Shown here: positions 1 to 5,553 of the stretch, piece after piece | Numbering within the stretch: the stretch's first letter is position 1 | Layout of the letters: each line of letters starts with the position of its first letter | Origin: Planctomycetaceae bacterium | Lineage (GTDB): Bacteria > Planctomycetota > Planctomycetia > Pirellulales > UBA1268 | Direction of reading: 5' to 3' | DNA length: 6,446 bases | Assembly: GCA_018694455.1 (NCBI GenBank) | Contig: JABHNP010000313.1 | Location: 1-6,446 of the forward strand | Translations under genes and position numbers: made by a program | The notes under the pieces: model-generated | Told to the model about the DNA's origin: nothing | What the model saw: only the letters and a program-made list of their open reading frames with translations | Databases searched by the model: none

Positions 1-58
1 ATGATTCAGTTGTATGGCTTCATGTTGCGGCCAGAGAGACGCTGTTGCCTATTCTTGC

Positions 59-63
59 AGGAA
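59..63 (+). promoter_or_regulatory. Ribosome binding site of btaA-like gene
   Basis: AGGAA lies 10 nt upstream of the ATG at 74. This purine-rich stretch favours the ATG at 74 over an in-frame ATG at 14. The upstream codons would add a cysteine-containing tail (ASCCGQRD...) that does not look like part of the family and has no ribosome binding site visible in the few bases available before it. Confidence 0.45.
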
Positions 64-73
64 ATTCCCGCTG

Positions 74-1348
74 ATGACGACCCTTACTGATGGCCCCCAG
101 ACAGGTGCTAATTTAAAAAAGGCCGTACACCACCATCGGCTGGCAAGCAAGAGAGGCCTTCTTGAGCGTATGTTTACGCTATGGTTTCGCGGGTTTGTTT
201 ATAATCAGATTTGGGAAGACCCGCGGGTTGACGCTGAGGCTCTGCACATTGGCCCAGAGTCGAGCCTTTTAACAATCTCTAGTGGTGGTTGCAACGTCTT
301 AAACTACTTGGTCCACAAACCAAAGAAAATTGTCGCAGTCGATCTTAATGCAAATCACATGTGTCTCACACGGCTCAAACTTGCCGCTGTAAAACATCTA
401 CCTGACTACGAAACGTTTTATAATTTTTTCGGATACGGCCAACACAAAGATAATGTTGCTGTTTACCAAAAATACATACGGGAACATCTCGACTCAAAAA
501 CACGTACCTTCTGGGAATCAAGTGATTGGCCAGGAAAAACCTTTGGCCCGAAACGAATTAGTTACTTTAAACGTGGGCTCTACAACCAAGCCAAACTTGG
601 ACAATTCTTTCGTGTCATACACGGCCTTGCACGCCGTATGGGAAAGGATCCTGCCAAACTTCTAGGTGCTCGTTCAATCGCCGAGCAGGAACAGATTTTC
701 GACGAGTACTTCGGTCCTTTATTCAACAATCGACTTGTGCGATGGATGGGCAGGCAGCCCGTAGCTGTTTACAGCCTCGGAATTCCGCCAAGCCAGCACG
801 CGGCAATGCTTGAAGAATCTGGAGGCAGTGGACAGAAGCTTTTTGATACTTACAAGCAGAGAATTCGTCGTCTCGCCTGCGGATTTTCATTGGAAGACAA
901 CTATTTTACATGGCAGGCATTCGGGCGACGGTATGACCACGAACATCGAAAAGCTCTACCGGACTATCTCAAAGAAGAGAACTACCATACGCTCCGCGAT
1001 ATGGTCGACCGCGTCGAAACACACGTTGCGTCACTTGGAGACTATCTGAAAAATGCTGAGCCGAATTCACTCAACGGATTTATTCTGCTCGATAGCCAAG
1101 ATTGGATGCCACCCGAAGTAATCGATGAATTGTGGAGCCTCATTGCAAAAGTTGGTGGAGATGACACACGTGTCATCTTCCGAACTGCGGGTGAAAAATC
1201 ACCGGTCGATGAGGCTTTCTCACCAGCGACAGCTGCTCAGTTTCGCTGTAACACGGAAGAGTCACGCCGACTCCATGAAAAAGACCGTTCGGCGATATAC
1301 GGCATGTTCCATATTTACAACAAGGTTGCTGCTACGGAAAATCAATGA
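74..1348 (+). CDS. btaA: BtaA-like SAM:diacylglycerol 3-amino-3-carboxypropyltransferase (DUF3419 family)
   Basis: The predicted enzyme moves the 3-amino-3-carboxypropyl group of S-adenosylmethionine onto diacylglycerol, giving diacylglyceryl-homoserine (DGHS), the first step to the betaine lipid DGTS; it should act at the inner face of the cytoplasmic membrane. The 424-aa product has the usual length of bacterial BtaA. Visible family blocks, numbered from the ATG at 74: YNQIWEDPRVD (43-53), the SAM-site strand LTISSGGCNVLNYL (66-79) followed by AVDLNANH (88-95), FFGYG (118-122), DNYFTWQAFGRRYD (275-288), GFILLDSQDWMPPE (335-348), VIFRTAG (367-373) and a C-terminal RSAIYGMFHIY (405-415). There is no signal peptide or membrane span. 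The stop overlaps the start of the btaB-like gene in ATGA, so the two should be translated together. An ATG at 14 would add 20 residues. Family membership is strong; the exact lipid product is inferred from the family and the btaB neighbour. In other bacteria these genes respond to phosphate starvation, but the promoter is outside this window or within its first 73 bases, where I see no Pho-box-like repeat. Confidence 0.9.
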   Translation: MTTLTDGPQTGANLKKAVHHHRLASKRGLLERMFTLWFRGFVYNQIWEDPRVDAEALHIGPESSLLTISSGGCNVLNYLVHKPKKIVAVDLNANHMCLTRLKLAAVKHLPDYETFYNFFGYGQHKDNVAVYQKYIREHLDSKTRTFWESSDWPGKTFGPKRISYFKRGLYNQAKLGQFFRVIHGLARRMGKDPAKLLGARSIAEQEQIFDEYFGPLFNNRLVRWMGRQPVAVYSLGIPPSQHAAMLEESGGSGQKLFDTYKQRIRRLACGFSLEDNYFTWQAFGRRYDHEHRKALPDYLKEENYHTLRDMVDRVETHVASLGDYLKNAEPNSLNGFILLDSQDWMPPEVIDELWSLIAKVGGDDTRVIFRTAGEKSPVDEAFSPATAAQFRCNTEESRRLHEKDRSAIYGMFHIYNKVAATENQ

Positions 1349-2076
1349 CCGATATTTCAAGAACTGATTCCTTACACCAGCCACCGATTTCTTCATCCAA
1401 TTACAAGTTGTCCACAGGACACGATCAAGCCGTTGCAATGGACAGCATGTACCATTTCACACGGCACATATACGACCTGACGAGACGATATTATCTTTTA
1501 GGCAGGGACCAACTGCTTGATAATGTCGTTACCGGGCCAAATACAGCAACGCTTGAAGTTGGCTGTGGCACTGCTCGTAATTTAATCAAACTGGGCAAAC
1601 GTTCATCCACAGGAGCACTGTACGGCCTTGATGCCTCTCACGAGATGCTCGAAACAGCTACGAGAAGCATTACTGCGGCAGCACTGCCACATAACAACAA
1701 TCCTCCCATTATGCTTCGACAGGGTCTGGCAGAGGAGCTGGATGGAGTAAAAATGTTTGGTCGCGAGGAACCATTTGACACAATTTTCTTTTCTTATTGT
1801 TTATCCATGGTGCCGACGTGGCCAGGAGCGCTTGAGGCAGCTTTCATAAATCTGAAGCAAGGTGGGGAACTTCTGATTGTAGATTTCTGGGATCAGGGCG
1901 ACCTGCCGACGGTTTTTGCCCGAGGACTTAAAAAGTGGCTGTCGCTTTTTCACGTTCACTACCGGCCAGAACTTCATAAAGCCATATCTGCCATGACGGA
2001 ACAAAAAGGCTGTACAGTTGAATTCAAATCAATCCACCGTAGGTATGCATATCTTGCCACTGTGACAAAAAAATAA
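1345..2076 (+). CDS. btaB: BtaB-like SAM-dependent N-methyltransferase (betaine lipid synthesis)
   Basis: A 243-aa class I methyltransferase predicted to add three methyl groups to the amino group of diacylglyceryl-homoserine, making DGTS. The block MDSMYHFTRHIYDLTRRYYLL (from residue 32) matches the N-terminal signature of BtaB and related phospholipid N-methyltransferases as I recall it. The SAM fold follows: motif I LEVGCGTARN (70-79), the ribose-binding acidic residue in YGLDAS (D96), motif FDTIFFSYCLSMVP (144-157), and GGELLIVDFW (173-182). Motif I carries Ala where many relatives have a third Gly (GCGTA rather than GCGTG); this is tolerated in the fold. No membrane span is seen. The ATG shares the ATGA overlap with the end of the btaA-like gene, and GGAAA at 1336-1340 may serve as a ribosome binding site. 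Methyltransferase assignment is firm. The BtaB role rests on the N-terminal signature plus operon context; a phosphatidylethanolamine methyltransferase is the main alternative. Confidence 0.85.
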   Translation: MTDISRTDSLHQPPISSSNYKLSTGHDQAVAMDSMYHFTRHIYDLTRRYYLLGRDQLLDNVVTGPNTATLEVGCGTARNLIKLGKRSSTGALYGLDASHEMLETATRSITAAALPHNNNPPIMLRQGLAEELDGVKMFGREEPFDTIFFSYCLSMVPTWPGALEAAFINLKQGGELLIVDFWDQGDLPTVFARGLKKWLSLFHVHYRPELHKAISAMTEQKGCTVEFKSIHRRYAYLATVTKK

Positions 2077-2090
2077 CTACACAGCTTGTG
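2066..2090 (-). terminator. Weak possible terminator between convergent genes
   Basis: Read on the - strand just after the stop of the exported-protein gene, CACA/TGTG arms (2090-2087 and 2083-2080, 3-nt loop) are followed after about six bases by seven T's (2073-2067). The stem has only 4 bp, so this is a poor intrinsic terminator. It is listed because it is the only candidate in the 14-bp gap, and it overlaps the last codons of the btaB-like gene. Confidence 0.18.
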
Positions 2091-2888
2091 CTAGAACCCA
2101 GGGCCGGGGAAGGGCAGTATAAAATAGGCACCAGTCAGGGCAGCTGCCTCTAGAGCGGCGCCCCGAAGACTCATTGCTGGAGCAGGCACCGTCCACGGTG
2201 CACAATCACCCGGCCTATAGTAACCAAGAGGATATATACACTCCCAAGGTAATTCGACACCCATTTTATACGGAAGAAATGCAGCCGAGACAAAGAAATG
2301 GCCTGCCGAAAGAAAAGGTGCGGCGACTGGATGTGCCGCATGACCATATCGCTCATAGTTCCACTGCTCAAAATAAAGTGGCTTGTGACAATACCCCGCT
2401 GCCTTCCACGTCATAGTCGTATTCGCAAACTGCCGGGGCTTCCACTCTTCACCCTCAAGCCGACACTCACAGGGAAAATCATCTCCAGCTACGCCTATGA
2501 CATGAATGTCGAGATTAATTGAAGCAAGCGTGTCGGCACGCAATTTATCAAGTTCTTCCTGGCAATCATCTGCCGTATCGAGGCAATTACTGGGAATCTC
2601 AGAAGAAGTGAGCCGAATATCTTTTCTAAGCAGGGAAGAACTTTTCGTTTTCGTCAACTCACCCGGACTCGTCAACTCAATGGTCGACTCATAAACCACG
2701 TTGCTTTCTGTAAACATGGCGTTCTTAACAGCAGACTTTGCGTCTGATGAAAAATCCTGCCAACCATCTGCAACTGCTGTGCCACCAAGGACGATATAAC
2801 CGGCGAACGCCGGCAACAACCAAACAGCAAAACCACGACGGCTAGAATTTTTAGTCGTCAGAATCCATCGTATAGTTAGGTGCTTCAT
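2091..2888 (-). CDS. Exported Cys-containing protein of unknown function (planctomycete-type conserved hypothetical)
   Basis: Function unknown. From the ATG at 2888 the product has 265 aa. Residues 1-40 form an export signal: a basic stretch with SRRGF at 16-20, a hydrophobic core from about 20 to 36, and a likely cleavage site after AVA (residue 40). The SRRGF motif fits a twin-arginine (Tat) signal, but a Sec signal is also possible. The mature part starts polar and contains six or seven cysteines (102, 109, 140, 142, 167, 216, 229), so disulfides or metal binding are possible. The core block CHKPLYFEQWNYERYGH (167-183) is followed by a hydrophobic stretch (about 186-206), a second motif PWECIYPLGYYRPGDC (214-229), and a hydrophobic C-terminus. 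I associate this arrangement from memory with a planctomycete-only family. The start overlaps the end of guaB by 38 bp. An ATG at 2906 has a better upstream purine run (2922-2915) and would add six residues; longer versions into guaB are unlikely. It is probably co-transcribed and translationally coupled with guaB. No enzyme motif is recognised. Confidence 0.75.
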   Translation of the reverse strand: MKHLTIRWILTTKNSSRRGFAVWLLPAFAGYIVLGGTAVADGWQDFSSDAKSAVKNAMFTESNVVYESTIELTSPGELTKTKSSSLLRKDIRLTSSEIPSNCLDTADDCQEELDKLRADTLASINLDIHVIGVAGDDFPCECRLEGEEWKPRQFANTTMTWKAAGYCHKPLYFEQWNYERYGHAAHPVAAPFLSAGHFFVSAAFLPYKMGVELPWECIYPLGYYRPGDCAPWTVPAPAMSLRGAALEAAALTGAYFILPFPGPGF

Positions 2889-4320
2889 GCGTGATAGCAA
2901 TGTCATGCGGATGACTTTCTCGAACAGTGGCAGCAGACACCTGTATAAATCGGGCATCTCGCCGTAAATCTTCAATTGTTTGCGTTCCACAATAACCCAT
3001 CCCGGCACGGAGACCGCCAACGAGTTGATAAACAAATACGCTCAGAGAGCCCTTAAAAGGCACTCTGCCTTCCACACCCTCCGGAACGAGTTTGTCCGAA
3101 CTCCGCCCATCTTGCTGCTGCCGGTACCGCTCACTCGAACCCTGAACCATTGCTCCCAACGATCCCATGCCACGGTACGACTTAAAAGTTCGGCCATGAA
3201 AAAGCACGGTCTCACCAGGACTTTCCGCAACACCCGCTAATAAACCACCAACCATGACGCAGTTGGCTCCAGCAGCAAGTGCCTTGGTGATATCTCCCGA
3301 GTAGCGAATCCCTCCATCAGCGATGATCGGAACGTCCGTACCAGCCACTTCCTGTGAGGCTTCCCAGACCGCGGAGATCTGCGGAACACCAACACCAGAA
3401 ATAACCCGTGTAGTACAGATCGACCCGGGACCTATCCCAACTTTGATCCCATCTGCACCAGATTTCAAAAGATCACGACAGCCTTCCCGGGTTGCCACAT
3501 TTCCCGCAATCACCTGGATGTCCCATTGTTTCTTAATCTCCTGGACGGTCTCCATCACGTTGCTGGAGTGCCCGTGTGCTGAATCGACTACAAGTACGTC
3601 AACACCCTTTGAAATAAGGCTTTCTGCTCTTTCAAAATCAAACACACCTACGGCTGCACCAACTCGCAATCGTCCTTGAGTGTCCTTGCAAGCGTTTGGA
3701 AACCGATTCAGCATATCGATGTCTTTAATGGTGATCAGGCCGGTCAGCACGCCATTACTGTCCGCCAGCAACAACTTCTCAACCTTGTTTGCCATAAGAA
3801 TTTTTTCTGCCTCATCGAGCGTCACCGTGCCAGTCGCTGTCACGAGCCCATTCTGAGTCATGATTTCAGCAATTGGGGTGTCCCCGTGTTCCAGAAACCG
3901 AAGATCACGTTTTGTGATTATCCCAACAAGCTTTTCACCGACCGTTGTGATCGGTATTCCAGAAATATTGGACTGCGCCATGACTTCTCGAGCACGTGCG
4001 ACAGTTGCTGTTGGCGGCAATGTTACGGGGTCAGCGATGATTCCGTTTGCTGTCCTTTTTACTTTGTCGACCTCATCCGCCTGTCTTTCAATAGACAGGT
4101 TTTTATGGATGACACCCAATCCACCCTCCTGGGCAAGTGCAATTGCCATCGCACTTTCAGTCACGGTGTCCATCGGTGAACTCAAAAGAGGGAGGTTTAG
4201 TGAGATAGATCGTGTCAGTCGTGTACTGACATCGACCTCCGACGGCACAACCGTTGAAAACCTCGGAATCAACAGTACGTCATCAAAAGTAATTCCAGCC
4301 TGAACGATTTTCCCTTCCAT
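2851..4320 (-). CDS. guaB: Inosine-5'-monophosphate dehydrogenase
   Basis: Catalyses NAD-dependent oxidation of IMP to XMP, the committed step of GMP synthesis, in the cytoplasm as a tetramer or octamer. The 489-aa product matches the usual bacterial length (about 488) and looks complete. It has the N-terminal barrel start GITFDDVLLIP (9-19) and SSPMDTVTE (47-55). The regulatory CBS pair is inserted at roughly 95-210. The barrel then resumes with DSAHGHS (246-252), the catalytic loop GPGSICTTR (297-305, nucleophile Cys302), the IMP phosphate site DGGIRYSGD (335-343) and YRGMGSLGAM (382-391). The mobile flap carries the Arg398-Tyr399 dyad, with KLVPEGVEGRVP at 410-421. The ATG at 4320 is preceded by a good ribosome binding site. 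Its last codons overlap the start of the downstream exported-protein gene. No defects are seen. The CBS domains suggest allosteric control by purine nucleotides, as known for the family. Confidence 0.97.
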   Translation of the reverse strand: MEGKIVQAGITFDDVLLIPRFSTVVPSEVDVSTRLTRSISLNLPLLSSPMDTVTESAMAIALAQEGGLGVIHKNLSIERQADEVDKVKRTANGIIADPVTLPPTATVARAREVMAQSNISGIPITTVGEKLVGIITKRDLRFLEHGDTPIAEIMTQNGLVTATGTVTLDEAEKILMANKVEKLLLADSNGVLTGLITIKDIDMLNRFPNACKDTQGRLRVGAAVGVFDFERAESLISKGVDVLVVDSAHGHSSNVMETVQEIKKQWDIQVIAGNVATREGCRDLLKSGADGIKVGIGPGSICTTRVISGVGVPQISAVWEASQEVAGTDVPIIADGGIRYSGDITKALAAGANCVMVGGLLAGVAESPGETVLFHGRTFKSYRGMGSLGAMVQGSSERYRQQQDGRSSDKLVPEGVEGRVPFKGSLSVFVYQLVGGLRAGMGYCGTQTIEDLRRDARFIQVSAATVRESHPHDIAITHEAPNYTMDSDD

Positions 4321-4323
4321 GAA

Positions 4324-4331
4324 CCTCTCCC
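4324..4331 (-). promoter_or_regulatory. Ribosome binding site of guaB
   Basis: On the - strand GGGAGAGG ends 3 nt before the ATG at 4320, with its GGGAG part 6 nt away. It is one of the clearest Shine-Dalgarno-like sequences in the window and supports the guaB start. Confidence 0.55.
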
Positions 4332-4401
4332 GCCTTCATTGATGTAACTTTTCCCGCGAAAAATTTAGTAACCAAACGTCCTAAACTACTCCTACAAAAA
4401 A

Positions 4402-4448
4402 CACACAATTGGTTTTGCTTTTGCTGCCAACCTCCACACAATTTGGTT
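4402..4448. repeat. Pair of near-identical direct repeats upstream of guaB
   Basis: CACACAATTGGTT (4402-4414) and CACACAATTTGGTT (4435-4448) differ by one inserted T. Their starts are 33 bp apart, about three helical turns, so both would face the same side of the DNA. Each holds a partly symmetric core (CAATTG in the first copy). A paired binding site for a regulator is possible; chance duplication in an AT-rich spacer is the alternative. Confidence 0.4.
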
Positions 4449-4473
4449 CAAGCACCCCCTGCAGGGAGTTCGG

Positions 4474-4503
4474 ATTATGCAGGCAACACCGAAAAACCGG
4501 CAA
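4474..4503 (-). promoter_or_regulatory. Possible sigma-70-type promoter for guaB
   Basis: On the - strand TTGCCG (4503-4498) and CATAAT (4479-4474) are 18 bp apart, with four of six and five of six matches to the standard -35 and -10 boxes. Transcription would start near 4467, giving a leader of about 147 nt that includes the direct repeats. It is found by eye only, and planctomycete promoters are poorly known. Confidence 0.28.
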
Positions 4504-4685
4504 TAGTTGAGCCCAAATCCACTATTTAACCCGCACTGCCGCTAGAGGAACCGGCGCGGACAAAAACCATGACCTACGTTTGAGTAATCTTTGTCTTCTT
4601 CATCTTCCCATCATACACGGCACGTCGACCCCACGTAATCCTTTCTATTCCAACCGCTATAAAGCTAAACATTGCCCCCTCCGCT

Positions 4686-5354
4686 ATGCACTACGAACAA
4701 TATATTTCTGACGAAAACACCCCGGCTGATGAAATTGGTAATCCTCTTGCGAGCCCTGATAAAGCAACCTTTGAAGCTCATCTGGCAAGACGCCGGTACG
4801 GCCACTTCACACTTACCGAGGCGATACGACCTGCGTGGCAACTTGGTATCGTACCTGAGGCAGGATACCGACATGATTCTTATAGTGACCCCGTTAGTGG
4901 TGGCAATGTGCCGGCTATCGTTGCTGCCGTTTCCAGTGAAAGACTCTTCGACACGTTCCTCCAACTCATCGAATCACTCGGTGACACCTGCGACGTTGTT
5001 CTTGAATCATCTCATGAACGGAAAACTCACCCAAAAGAATATCGTAGAGAGGGTATTGAACGCATCCTCCTGGAAAGTCAGCTCTGGGATTTTGAAGACC
5101 TGCTTCTCAATGACGGTTGCACCAGCATTGCTGTCCTACACTCCGAACACCCTTTTGAAGTGCAACTCGACGAGCATAAATTAATCATTGCGTACGGGCC
5201 TGAAATGCAGACATTCGAAACGATACTTTCTGAACATGGCGTCCCCCAGAAGAAAAATTTGAGGGTCATCTCACAGGGTGATCACATGCACACCTCGACC
5301 AATCACTTCACGAGCCAATTCGAAGATTTTGCCTCCCAAATTCATGCTGAATAG
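4686..5354 (+). CDS. Conserved protein of unknown function, 222 aa, cytoplasmic
   Basis: I do not recognise a named domain. The 222-aa, acidic and His-rich product has no signal peptide or membrane span, so it should be cytoplasmic. Blocks that look like conserved family positions are VSSERLFDTFLQLIESLG (82-99), CDVVLESSH (102-110), LWDFEDLLLNDGCTSIAVL (133-151) and the strand-rich EVQLDEHKLIIAYG (158-171), with HGVP at 184-187 and a His-rich GDHMHTSTNH near 198-207. The pattern of alternating helices and strands suggests a compact alpha/beta protein. From memory it resembles a small hypothetical family conserved across planctomycetes; this is unverified. The ATG at 4686 is the only reasonable start, with no upstream Shine-Dalgarno sequence. 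It is transcribed divergently from guaB. The longer-looking reading frame overlapping it at 4672-5184 lacks these patterns and is a shadow. Confidence 0.72.
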   Translation: MHYEQYISDENTPADEIGNPLASPDKATFEAHLARRRYGHFTLTEAIRPAWQLGIVPEAGYRHDSYSDPVSGGNVPAIVAAVSSERLFDTFLQLIESLGDTCDVVLESSHERKTHPKEYRREGIERILLESQLWDFEDLLLNDGCTSIAVLHSEHPFEVQLDEHKLIIAYGPEMQTFETILSEHGVPQKKNLRVISQGDHMHTSTNHFTSQFEDFASQIHAE

Positions 5355-5389
5355 CCTGGCCTCGTCCGCCTTGTTTCACATCATCGCGG

Positions 5390-5406
5390 TAAGGCTCTGG
5401 GCCTTA
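5390..5406 (+). other. Small hairpin between the two + strand unknown genes
   Basis: TAAGGC (5390-5395) and GCCTTA (5401-5406) can form a 6-bp stem around a 5-nt loop, 35 bp after the stop of the 222-aa gene. No T-run follows, so it is a poor intrinsic terminator. Its right arm overlaps the TATAAT at 5405-5410. Confidence 0.25.
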
Positions 5407-5410
5407 TAAT
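5405..5410 (+). promoter_or_regulatory. Possible -10 box (TATAAT) for the secreted 262-aa protein gene
   Basis: A perfect TATAAT lies 143 bp before the ATG at 5554, in the gap after the 222-aa gene. No good -35 box stands 16-18 bp upstream, so its use as a promoter is uncertain. Confidence 0.25.
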
Positions 5411-5553
5411 GCTTCACTGAGCGGCTATCAATGCGGTCAATTCCTGAGAAGAAGACTCATATCCTGCGGCAAAATTGGCCTTGAGTCAGAAGCCCTATTG
5501 AACGATTCTTACTTGCCTTGACTGTAAAATTCGATGGGTTCCTCAGGTGCATC

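Larger units (their letters stand above)
4321..4685. other. Divergent intergenic region between guaB and the 222-aa gene
   Basis: 365 bp without a credible gene. It must hold the start signals for guaB (leftward) and for the 222-aa gene (rightward). Visible in it are the guaB ribosome binding site, a possible guaB promoter at 4474-4503, two near-identical sequences at 4402-4414 and 4435-4448, and a 10-bp palindrome CCCTGCAGGG at 4457-4466. A TATAAA at 4658-4663 could be the -10 box of the rightward gene, but no -35 box is evident and that gene has no Shine-Dalgarno sequence. I recognise no tRNA, riboswitch or small RNA. Confidence 0.6.

Noticed and set aside
14..73. Longer N-terminus of the btaA-like protein from the ATG at 14
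   Set aside because: The extra 20 residues look unlike the family, and the ATG at 74 has a Shine-Dalgarno-like AGGAA.
1..90. Frame-1 open stretch ending QEIPADDDPY with a TGA at 88-90, possibly the tail of an upstream gene overlapping the btaA start
   Set aside because: Only 29 codons, no recognisable pattern, and an ATG at the first base may be accidental. Sequence upstream of the window would decide it.
2186..2201. Inverted repeat GCACCGT-CC-ACGGTGC inside the exported-protein gene
   Set aside because: Seven-bp arms with short spacers are expected two or three times by chance in 6.4 kb, and it lies in coding sequence.
2800..2813. CCGGCG-AA-CGCCGG hairpin in the signal-peptide coding region
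   Set aside because: Short and within a stretch coding for LPAFAG, where GC-rich codons explain it; no T-run or other signal.
4213..4231. TGTCAGT/ACTGACA inverted repeat near the start of guaB
   Set aside because: Seven-bp arms with a 5-nt spacer are at the chance level, and there is no associated promoter or terminator feature.
3676..4303. Two long open frames on the + strand opposite guaB
   Set aside because: They are antisense to a complete, highly conserved guaB and carry no domain pattern.
4672..5184. 170-codon + strand frame overlapping the 222-aa gene
   Set aside because: Non-ATG start and no coherent protein pattern; the overlapping frame has conserved-looking blocks and a sensible ATG.
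5431..5484. 17-residue open frame (MRSIPEKKTHILRQNWP) before the secreted-protein gene
   Set aside because: No Shine-Dalgarno sequence, very short, and no codon run suggesting a leader peptide.
5518..5553. TTG start for the secreted protein
   Set aside because: The ATG at 5554 gives a standard signal peptide and has AGGTG before it; the extension adds nothing recognisable.
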